Positions 1-6,522 of a stretch of DNA of 12,944 nucleotides are shown piece after piece. Location: positions 1-12,944 of the forward strand of contig JAJYGM010000234.1 of the NCBI GenBank assembly GCA_021785095.1, in the 5' to 3' direction. A program made the translations under genes and the position numbers. The notes under the pieces are model-generated. The model was not told the origin of the DNA. It saw nothing but the letters and a program-made list of their open reading frames with translations, and did not search any database. The DNA comes from Actinomycetes bacterium (lineage in GTDB: Bacteria > Actinomycetota > Acidimicrobiia > Acidimicrobiales > Bog-793). Each line of letters starts with the position of its first letter. Within the stretch, counting starts at the first letter, position 1.

Positions 1-171
1 TCGTGGCTCCCCGCTGCCGCACGACGCATCCGCACACCTGAGGTGCCCGAGCTCGTCCTGTCGGCCGCGCTGGAAGAGATCACGGCCTCCACGCGCGCGG
101 CGGCCGAACGCGGCGTGTCGAGGGTGCACGACGGATGTCACGGCTCGTCGCGGTGGAGCACGCCGCGCTGA
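1..171 (+). CDS. Possible 3' end of an unrecognised gene (partial)
   Basis: Frame 1 is open from the window edge to a TGA at 169-171, giving 56 codons with very GC-rich third positions, as in the real genes here. The stretch around PELVLSAALEEITAS reads like an amphipathic helix, while the last 15 or so residues look low in information. No family is recognisable from this fragment. The stop codon sits inside a 14-base tandem duplication, so the C-terminus may have been altered recently. Frame 2 is also open across this stretch, so the coding call is tentative. Confidence 0.35.
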   Translation, partial: SWLPAAARRIRTPEVPELVLSAALEEITASTRAAAERGVSRVHDGCHGSSRWSTPR

Positions 172-200
172 GCACGCCGCGCTGAGCACGCGAGCACGCC
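156..200. repeat. 14-bp tandem repeat, about 2.5 copies
   Basis: The unit GAGCACGCCGCGCT occurs at 156-169 and 170-183. A partial third copy follows at 184-190, and a further GAGCACGCC lies at 192-200. The repeat covers the TGA of the leftmost reading frame and lies between it and the end of the convergent decarboxylase gene. It looks like a replication-slippage product. Confidence 0.8.
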
Positions 201-214
201 GTCGCTCGCGCCCC

Positions 215-1675
215 TCAAGCTCCCGAGCTTCTCCCTCGCGGTGGCACTCGACTGCCCGAGCCTTGCGGCGCCAGCTCGTCGATGAGGTTCCACAGCTCGT
301 CGACGTGCCGCTCCTGGGTCCAGGTTCCTCCGATCGAGCAGCGGATCGCATAGCGACCCCCGAGGACCGTGTGGCTCAGCATGACGCGCCCGGTCTCATT
401 GAGGTCGCGGAGGAGCCGCTGCGTCACCGCGTCCCCCGCGACATGCGCAAACGACACGAAATTCAGCACCGGCGGAGCGCAGAAGTCGAACCGATCGTCG
501 GCCTCGATGCGGCCTCGGAGGCGCGCAGCGAGCGCCACATGGTTGCGCAAGTGGCTGCGGAGGCCTTCAGCTCCGTAGGTACGCACCACGAACCACAGCT
601 TGAGCGCCCGGAAGCGCCGACCGAGCGGGATCTGCCAGTCCCGGTAGTCGACCACCGGACCGGGAACGGTGGCGGAGCTCTGGAGGTACTCTGGGTTCAC
701 GGACAACGCATCGGTGAGCGCTGCGCGGTTGCGCACGTAGAAGCAGTCGCAGTCGAAGTTCGTGAGCAGCCACTTGTGCGGGTTGAACGCGTAGCTGTCG
801 GCGAGCTCGAGCCCGTCTTGAAAACCTCGCAGCTCGGGACAGATCGCGGCCGATCCCGCCATGGCGGCGTCCACATGGAGCCACACAATGTGCTCCTGGC
901 AGATCCTGCCGATGCCTCGCAGAGGGTCGAATGCCATCGAGGAAGTCGTGCCCGCGGTCGCGAGCACGAAGCACGGGACGAGCCCAGACGCACGGTCCTC
1001 GTCGATCAGGACGGAGAGCCACGCGGGATCCATGGAGAAATCGTCTCTCACTGGCACGCTGCGAATCTGGTCGCGCCTGAAGCCGGCAACCTTCGCATTC
1101 TTCGGCAGCGACGAGTGCGCTTCCGACGTTGCGTACAGCGTGAGACGGTCGAGCGACGCGCCTTGCTGGAGCGCTCGCTCGCGGGCTGCGACGAGAGCGC
1201 AGAGCGTCGCCGAGGACGCGGAGTCCTGGATGACGCCGCCGCCCGTGCCGGCGAAACTGAAGTGCTCGGGGAGCCCCAGCAGCTCGACAAGCCAGTCGAG
1301 GACGACCATCTCGAGCTCGGTGCACGCGGGACTCGTCGACCAGAGCATCCCGTTCACCGCGAGGCCAGCTGACACCAGCTCGCCCAGAATGGACGCGGGC
1401 GACGAGCTGGCGGGAAAGTACGCGAAGAACCCCGGAGCCTGCCAGTGGGTGATCCCGGGCACGATCACGCGGTCGAGGTCGGCAAGGACCGTGGCGAAGG
1501 GCTGGGGATCTTCGGGCGCGTGAGCCGGCAGACGCGCCGCGATGTCTCCGGGCACGACAGAAGGCGAGACGGCATAGCGTTCGAGTCCTTCGAGATAGGC
1601 GGCAACCCACTCCAGCGCCATCATCCCGTCTTCGCGAAAGCGCGCAGACGACACGATGCCCGTGACCTCGCTCAT
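215..1675 (-). CDS. PLP-dependent aromatic-L-amino-acid decarboxylase (group II)
   Basis: A cytosolic PLP enzyme of 486 residues, the usual length for bacterial aromatic-amino-acid decarboxylases; it should release CO2 from tyrosine, tryptophan, phenylalanine or DOPA to give the arylamine. Visible landmarks are the N-terminal helix ending EWVAAYLEG, the THWQAPGFFAYFP substrate-site segment (about 76-88), the PLP-stacking His187 in EAHSS, Asp269 in HVDAA for the pyridine nitrogen, the Schiff-base Lys301 in FNPHKW, and the catalytic-loop Tyr330 in NPEYL. Tyr330 matters because plant acetaldehyde synthases of this fold carry Phe there, so decarboxylation is favoured. Gly352 in IPLGRR matches animal and indolic-type enzymes, but this does not fix the substrate. 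The ATG lies 19 bases after the pobA stop with no strong Shine-Dalgarno, so it is probably translated from the pobA message. Confidence 0.93.
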   Translation of the reverse strand: MSEVTGIVSSARFREDGMMALEWVAAYLEGLERYAVSPSVVPGDIAARLPAHAPEDPQPFATVLADLDRVIVPGITHWQAPGFFAYFPASSSPASILGELVSAGLAVNGMLWSTSPACTELEMVVLDWLVELLGLPEHFSFAGTGGGVIQDSASSATLCALVAARERALQQGASLDRLTLYATSEAHSSLPKNAKVAGFRRDQIRSVPVRDDFSMDPAWLSVLIDEDRASGLVPCFVLATAGTTSSMAFDPLRGIGRICQEHIVWLHVDAAMAGSAAICPELRGFQDGLELADSYAFNPHKWLLTNFDCDCFYVRNRAALTDALSVNPEYLQSSATVPGPVVDYRDWQIPLGRRFRALKLWFVVRTYGAEGLRSHLRNHVALAARLRGRIEADDRFDFCAPPVLNFVSFAHVAGDAVTQRLLRDLNETGRVMLSHTVLGGRYAIRCSIGGTWTQERHVDELWNLIDELAPQGSGSRVPPRGRSSGA

Positions 1676-1694
1676 TCGTCGAGCATACGGTTCT

Positions 1695-2900
1695 TCAGGA
1701 CCCCGTCAGGTCCACGTAGCATTCCGCGAGCCACCGAGAGAGGCCGTCGGAGCGTACGAGATGGTCCAGGCGGGCGAGCTGGAGCCGATTGCCGAAATCG
1801 TCTCCTTCGAGCGGGTGCAGCATCGTCGTCATGAACGACGAGAACTCCTCAGCGCGCCACGCGCGACTGAGTGCACGTGTCGAGTACTCGTCGACGAGAT
1901 CCTCGTCGCCTTTCGTGAGCATCCTCACCAGCGCCTCAGCAAGCTCCCGAACGTCTGCAACCGCGAGGTTCAGGCCCTTGGCACCCGTGGGCGGGACCAC
2001 GTGGGCGGCGTCCCCCGCGAGGAACAGTCGCCCGTGTCGCATCGGCTCGACCACCGCACCATGCATTGTGGTCACTGACCGTTCGAGTATGGGCCCCTCG
2101 GAGAGGGACCAACCGTCCCCGGTCGCCAGCCGGTCTGCCAGCTCCTGCCAGATCAGCTCATCCGGCCAGCGGTCGAGTGGCTCGCCCGGAGGCACCTGAA
2201 GGTAGAGGCGGCTGATCTGCGGGGTCCGCATCGAGTAGAGCGCGAACCCGCGTTCGCTCCGGCAATAGATCAGCTCTTCGGTTGACGGCGGAGCCGCCGC
2301 CAGGATGCCGAGCCACGCATAGGGGTACTCCCGCAGCTGCACCACGGACCGCCCCGCCACCGCAGTGCGCGCGATGCCGTGAGCACCGTCACAGCCGGCG
2401 ATCACCTGACAAGCCAGGGTCTTGGATTCGCCGTCGAGGGTGCGAAAATGGATGCGCGGGCCGCCGGTCGAGCTGGCCCCTCCAGACCGATGGTCGAACC
2501 CCTCCAGGCCCGTCACCTCGGTGTCGAACCGCAGATCGCCGTCGACCGAGAGGCGCGCAGCGATGAGATCCTTCACCACCTCCTGCTGGCCGTAGACCAC
2601 CAGCGACCGTCCCCCGGCGAGATCCGTCAGAGGCATCCGATGACGCTCACCCGCGAATCGCAGCTCGATGCCGTGATGAACCAGGCCCTCGCGCCGCATG
2701 CGCTCTCCGACACCACGCTCCACCAGCAGCTGCGCCGTGCTGTGCTCGAGAACCCCTGCCCTCACCCGTTGCTCGACGTAGTCGCGGGAGCGACGCTCCA
2801 ACACGACGGACTCGACTCCCTCCTGGGCGAGCAGATGGGAGAGCAACAGCCCCGCAGGCCCGGCACCGACGATCCCAACCTGCGTCCGCAGCTGCTGCAC
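1695..2900 (-). CDS. pobA: 4-hydroxybenzoate 3-monooxygenase
   Basis: A class A flavoprotein that hydroxylates 4-hydroxybenzoate to protocatechuate using FAD, O2 and NAD(P)H in the cytosol. I chose the GTG at 2900 because GGGAGAG lies just upstream and it puts the FAD motif GAGPAG at residues 12-17, giving 401 residues against about 394 in Pseudomonas. The frame extends further upstream to 2984, but that part has no family resemblance and overlaps a promoter. Residues matching the Pseudomonas substrate pocket are all present: Tyr212, Ser223, Arg225, Arg231, Tyr233, Pro304 and Tyr395. The DG motif (171-172) and GDAAH (296-300) are also there. The helix-2 segment after the second strand reads RRSRDYVEQ; this region sets NADPH versus NADH preference in the family, but I cannot assign it. 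It follows livM by 105 bases and has its own likely promoter. Confidence 0.95.
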   Translation of the reverse strand: MQQLRTQVGIVGAGPAGLLLSHLLAQEGVESVVLERRSRDYVEQRVRAGVLEHSTAQLLVERGVGERMRREGLVHHGIELRFAGERHRMPLTDLAGGRSLVVYGQQEVVKDLIAARLSVDGDLRFDTEVTGLEGFDHRSGGASSTGGPRIHFRTLDGESKTLACQVIAGCDGAHGIARTAVAGRSVVQLREYPYAWLGILAAAPPSTEELIYCRSERGFALYSMRTPQISRLYLQVPPGEPLDRWPDELIWQELADRLATGDGWSLSEGPILERSVTTMHGAVVEPMRHGRLFLAGDAAHVVPPTGAKGLNLAVADVRELAEALVRMLTKGDEDLVDEYSTRALSRAWRAEEFSSFMTTMLHPLEGDDFGNRLQLARLDHLVRSDGLSRWLAECYVDLTGS

Positions 2901-2955
2901 GGCACTCTCCCATCGCCAGCGTCCCCGTTCGGGTCCACACCCGACATCGGCACCG

Positions 2956-2984
2956 ACTTTGTCGAGGTCGCCAGACGTTGTCAA
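2956..2984 (-). promoter_or_regulatory. Probable promoter for pobA
   Basis: On the minus strand a perfect TTGACA (-35, at 2979-2984) is followed after exactly 17 bases by CAAAGT (at 2956-2961), which keeps the A at position 2 and T at position 6 of a -10 box. Transcription would start near 2949, leaving a leader of about 50 bases before the GTG at 2900. It lies in the only sizeable gap of the importer-pobA gene string. The start site is inferred. Confidence 0.55.
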
Positions 2985-3005
2985 ACATCGCCGCGCGGCC
3001 GGAGA

Positions 3006-4139
3006 TCAGGAGCGGAGACGGCGCCTCCGAGCGCCCGCGCCGGACCCAGGCCCGTTCGAGCCCGCTGCGGCGCCACCATCGAGCAGCTGAGGCTGTGTCA
3101 ACAGTTGCGGCGCTCCTTCGTGGAGCCGATAGCCGACGGGGAAGAGCTCGATTCCGGTCCGTTGGCGTATGGCACCCCACAACCCCCGGGGCGTCCAAAT
3201 CGACACCAAGACCGCCACCGCCCCGAAGATGATGAGGTACCAGGCGCCGTCCTGCGCAAGGTTCTGCTGAAGGACGAAGAACAACACGGTCCCGAGAATG
3301 GGACCCTCGAGGGTGCCCATCCCGCCGATCATGCTGACGAAGATCATCTCCGCAGCCCACTGGACGCTGAAGATCGAGCTTGGCTGGACTTGGAGCTGGC
3401 TCACCGCCAGGATCGCGCCTGCCGCCCCGCACCCGAGGGCTGCCACGACGTAGACGATCCGGCGGGTCGTCATCACCCGCGCGCCGGCGCTGCGTGCGCT
3501 CACCTCGTCGTCGCGCACCGCCGCCATGAGCAGGCCCAGAGGGCTTCGCAGCAAGCCGTACGCGATGCCCAGCGAGATCGTCACGACGGCGAGCGCGGCC
3601 CAGTAGGTGGTCTCGGCGAACGTGTGGGGGCTCATGCTCGACAACCCAGGCACCGGATGCCCGGTTCCGCCCCCGAGGGACGTGATGCTGCTGACGACGA
3701 TCTGCGCGGTGTCCGCCACCACCCACGTCGCGATGGCGAAGTACCCGCCGCCGAGCCGGAACAAGAGCACCGAGACAGGGAGTGCGATCAACGCGGCGAC
3801 GACAGCGGCGACCGGGATCGCAGCCACAGGATCGAAGCCGTTCATCGCCAGCACGAGCACTCCGTACCCGCCCAGCCCGACGAACGCCTGCTGCCCGATC
3901 GACACCATTCCTGCGTACCCGGCGAGGAGGTTCCACATCACGGCCATCGTCAGCAGCACGAAGAAGTTCACGAGCAGGGTCGTGTCGGCTTCCGAGACGA
4001 TCACCGGCATGAGCGCGAGCGCGGCGAGCACCACGATGCCCGCCGCGCCGACGAGGGTCCCCGAGGCCCCGGCCCGCCGGACCTGCAAGGCACCGGACGC
4101 CGTGATCCTGCGGGTCGGTGCGCGCTGCTGCGTCGTCAC
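3006..4139 (-). CDS. livM: Branched-chain/aromatic-type ABC importer permease, LivM family
   Basis: An inner-membrane permease of 377 residues of the LivM/BPD_transp_2 family, forming the transport channel with the LivH-like partner. Hydrophobic segments run from about residue 28 to 322. The family hallmark LLAGYAGMVSIGQQAF lies at 71-86. The cytoplasmic coupling loop (SPLGLLMAAVRDDEVSA, about 199-215) would dock on the ATPases. The start is the GTG at 4139, which overlaps the livH stop by four bases (GTGA) and implies translational coupling; the same frame runs further up through livH but is only a shadow there. After the last helix there is a roughly 50-residue tail, Gly/Ala-rich and ending in RRRRLRS, longer than usual and probably disordered. 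Substrate cannot be read from the permease. Confidence 0.92.
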   Translation of the reverse strand: MTTQQRAPTRRITASGALQVRRAGASGTLVGAAGIVVLAALALMPVIVSEADTTLLVNFFVLLTMAVMWNLLAGYAGMVSIGQQAFVGLGGYGVLVLAMNGFDPVAAIPVAAVVAALIALPVSVLLFRLGGGYFAIATWVVADTAQIVVSSITSLGGGTGHPVPGLSSMSPHTFAETTYWAALAVVTISLGIAYGLLRSPLGLLMAAVRDDEVSARSAGARVMTTRRIVYVVAALGCGAAGAILAVSQLQVQPSSIFSVQWAAEMIFVSMIGGMGTLEGPILGTVLFFVLQQNLAQDGAWYLIIFGAVAVLVSIWTPRGLWGAIRQRTGIELFPVGYRLHEGAPQLLTQPQLLDGGAAAGSNGPGSGAGARRRRLRS

Positions 4140-5002
4140 GCCGTCCGCATCCCGAACAGGCCCCGTGGTCTGACTGCGAGCACGGCAAGGAAGACCAGGT
4201 TGCCCGCCAGGATCTGGTACGCGGGATTGATCTGAGCACCGATCTGCTGAGCGACGCCGAGAACGACGCCACCGACCAGGGTGCCCCAGACGTTTCCGAT
4301 CCCGCCGATGACGACCGACTCGAAGGCGAACAGAAGCGTCGTCACTCCCGACGTCGGCACGAACTCGGTCAGCATCCCGTAGGAAAGCCCTGCCAGCGCG
4401 ACGGTGGCGAAGGCGATGGCGGCGGCGATGCCGAACACGTGGCGGTAGTTGGCCCCCACGAGCTGCGCCGCCTCCCTGTCGTCTGCGACGGCGCGGACGA
4501 GGCGTCCCGTCGGGGTCCGCGAGAGGAAGAGCTGGATGCCACCGAGCACCACGATGGCTACCGCAAGCACGATCACCGAGAAGTAGGAGATCGTGATCGT
4601 GCTGTTCAACGAGAAGGACTTCGTGATGAGTGTGCCGATTGTGATCGACTGACCGTTCGCGGAGAAGACCTCGAGCAGGACGTTCTCGATGATCACGGAC
4701 ATGCCGAACGCCACGAGCAGGGTGGTGAACGGGCTCCGGTCGAGGCTCGCCTGCAGCAGGGTGCGCTGGACCACGTAGCCGCCGACGGCGAAGATCGGCA
4801 CGACCACCACGAAGGCCCACACCATCGGCAGATGGGTCGAAGGGATGAGCGCGATCGCGACGTAGGCAGCGATGATGGCCAGATCGCCGTGCGCCAGGTT
4901 GATGATCCCCATGACTCCGAACATCAACGAGAGCCCGCAGGCGAACAGGGCGTAGAAGCCGCCGGTCACGATGCCCTGAACGATGGCGTTCGCCCACTCC
5001 AT
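4136..5002 (-). CDS. livH: Branched-chain/aromatic-type ABC importer permease, LivH family
   Basis: A 288-residue integral membrane protein and the second channel subunit of the importer. The N-terminus (IVTGGFYALFACGLSLMFGVMG, then INLAHGD at 34-40) is characteristic of LivH. The EAA-like coupling loop TPTGRLVRAVADDREAAQLVG lies at about 163-183. The C-terminus ends RPRGLFG, as is common in the family. The ATG at 5002 follows the livF stop by four bases, and its Shine-Dalgarno (GGAGGG) is formed by the last livF codons. Downstream it overlaps livM by four bases, so these two permeases should be made in equal amounts. Confidence 0.94.
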   Translation of the reverse strand: MEWANAIVQGIVTGGFYALFACGLSLMFGVMGIINLAHGDLAIIAAYVAIALIPSTHLPMVWAFVVVVPIFAVGGYVVQRTLLQASLDRSPFTTLLVAFGMSVIIENVLLEVFSANGQSITIGTLITKSFSLNSTITISYFSVIVLAVAIVVLGGIQLFLSRTPTGRLVRAVADDREAAQLVGANYRHVFGIAAAIAFATVALAGLSYGMLTEFVPTSGVTTLLFAFESVVIGGIGNVWGTLVGGVVLGVAQQIGAQINPAYQILAGNLVFLAVLAVRPRGLFGMRTA

Positions 5003-5006
5003 CAGG

Positions 5007-5768
5007 TCACCCTCCGGGATCGGCCGCAGAAGCGCTCACTGGAAGCGCCCCAACGCCGAAGTACGCCTCTTCGATCTGCTCAGCCGTCACCTCGTCCGGC
5101 CGCCCCGTGAGCGAGGTGCGGCCTTCCAGGAGGCAGTGCACATGGGAGGCAACCTGTCGCGCCTGGGCAACGTCCTGTTCGACCAAGAGGATCGTGAGCC
5201 CTTCCGCCACGAGTGCCGGGAGGACCTCGTAGATGCGACGCACCACGATCGGCGCAAGACCGAGAGACAGCTCATCGAGGAGCAGCACGCGCGGGTTCGC
5301 GAGCAGTGCTCTGCAGATCGCGACGGCCTGCTGCTCGCCGCCCGACAGTTGTGACGCGCGCTGTTTGCGACGATCGGGGATCCAGGGGAAGAGCTCGAAG
5401 ACGCGTTTCATGTCGAACGTTCCTGGTCGCGCCCTGTGCATGCCGACGAGGAGGTTCTCTTCGACCGTGAGCGAAGGGAACAGCCGGCGTCCCTCTGGGA
5501 CCAGGGCGATCCCCGCTGCAAGGCGCCGGTCGGGTGCCTCCCTCGTGATGTCGCATCCGTCGAGGACGACATGGCCGGACTTCGGTTCGTGCAGCCCTAC
5601 GATCGTGCGCAGGAGGGTCGACTTCCCGGCACCGTTGGCGCCGATGATCGCGTACGTCTCGCCAGCCGCGACGGCGAGGTCGATGCTGTCGAGCGCGCGC
5701 AGCTGGCCGTGATAGACGGTCAGCCCCCGCACCTCGAGCAACGGTGCAGAATCGGCCTTCTCGCTCAC
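5007..5768 (-). CDS. livF: ABC importer ATP-binding subunit, LivF family
   Basis: A 253-residue cytoplasmic ATPase that powers the importer as a partner of the LivG-like subunit. Visible motifs are Walker A GANGAGKST (43-51), the family segment PEGRRLFPSLTVEENL (91-106), signature LSGGEQQ (141-147) and Walker B VLLLDE (161-166). Gln is in the usual H-loop position in LLVEQD (195-200); Gln here is normal for LivF and not a defect. The GTG start at 5768 overlaps the livG stop as GTGA. The C-terminal tail after YFGVG is a short, Ala/Ser-rich extension. Confidence 0.94.
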   Translation of the reverse strand: MSEKADSAPLLEVRGLTVYHGQLRALDSIDLAVAAGETYAIIGANGAGKSTLLRTIVGLHEPKSGHVVLDGCDITREAPDRRLAAGIALVPEGRRLFPSLTVEENLLVGMHRARPGTFDMKRVFELFPWIPDRRKQRASQLSGGEQQAVAICRALLANPRVLLLDELSLGLAPIVVRRIYEVLPALVAEGLTILLVEQDVAQARQVASHVHCLLEGRTSLTGRPDEVTAEQIEEAYFGVGALPVSASAADPGG

Positions 5769-6505
5769 CGATGGATCACCGCGTCCTCTGCGACATCGGT
5801 CCCCAGGTAGACCTCCCGCACCGCCGGATCGGAGAGCACGGCCACAGGCGCGCCGTCGGCCACGAGGCGGCCGCTCGCCAGACAGACCAGGCGATCGACG
5901 GTGTCGATCAGCGCACGGACCACGTGCTCGATCCAGACGATGGCGACGCCCTCCGATCGGATGGACCGCACCACGCCCATGAGCTCTGCAACCTCGAGGT
6001 CGGTGAGACCGCCGGCCACCTCGTCGAGGAGCAACAGGCGGGGCCGCGTCGCAAGAGCTCTCGCGACCTCCAGGCGTTTGCGTCCGAGGAGCCCGAGCGT
6101 CTCCGCGGGGCGGTTCGCCAGGCTCTGGAGCCCGGTCCGGCCGAGCACGATCGCGGCGGCATGACGGCTTTCCCGACCCCGGAGGCGGGCGCCCTGCTGG
6201 GTCGCCATCAGGACGTTCTCGAACACCGTCATCCCTCCGAACGGCCGCGGCACCTGGTAGGTCCTCCCGATACCCATGCGGCAGCGAGCAGCGGGACCGA
6301 GGCGGTTCAATGTGGCCCCGTCGAGCAGGACGCGGCCCTCGTCGGGACGGGCATCTCCCGAGATGACGCCGAAGAGCGTCGTCTTCCCTGCACCGTTCGG
6401 CCCGACCATGCCGACGAGCTCGCCCTCGTCGACGCGCAGAGACACTCGGTCGATGACGACCAGCTGCCCGTAACGCTTGGTGACCTCTTCGAGCTCCAGC
6501 AACAC
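5765..6505 (-). CDS. livG: ABC importer ATP-binding subunit, LivG family
   Basis: A 246-residue ATPase subunit pairing with the LivF-like protein. It has Walker A GPNGAGKT (35-42), Q-loop Gln84 in RTYQ, Walker B LLLLDE (157-162) and switch His194 in WIEH. The signature motif is degenerate: the position of LSGGQ reads LGLLGRKRLE (137-146). LivG-type ATPases often diverge here, so activity is not excluded. The start is uncertain. GTG at 6505 places the first strand correctly and lies 17 bases after the binding-protein stop, but no clear Shine-Dalgarno precedes it; TTG at 6502 is an alternative. The frame continues upstream through the binding-protein gene only as a shadow. Confidence 0.9.
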   Translation of the reverse strand: MLLELEEVTKRYGQLVVIDRVSLRVDEGELVGMVGPNGAGKTTLFGVISGDARPDEGRVLLDGATLNRLGPAARCRMGIGRTYQVPRPFGGMTVFENVLMATQQGARLRGRESRHAAAIVLGRTGLQSLANRPAETLGLLGRKRLEVARALATRPRLLLLDEVAGGLTDLEVAELMGVVRSIRSEGVAIVWIEHVVRALIDTVDRLVCLASGRLVADGAPVAVLSDPAVREVYLGTDVAEDAVIHR

Positions 6506-6522
6506 CGCGGGGTGCCGACTGG

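Noticed and set aside
2379..4235. 618-codon plus-strand open frame opposite pobA, livM and livH
   Set aside because: It is rich in Arg, His, Asp and Pro with no family resemblance and lies entirely opposite well-supported genes; this is a typical antisense frame in GC-rich DNA.
4140..4997. Upstream extension of livM through livH
   Set aside because: The added residues are Arg/His-rich and read in a shadow frame of livH. The GTGA overlap gives a proper start.
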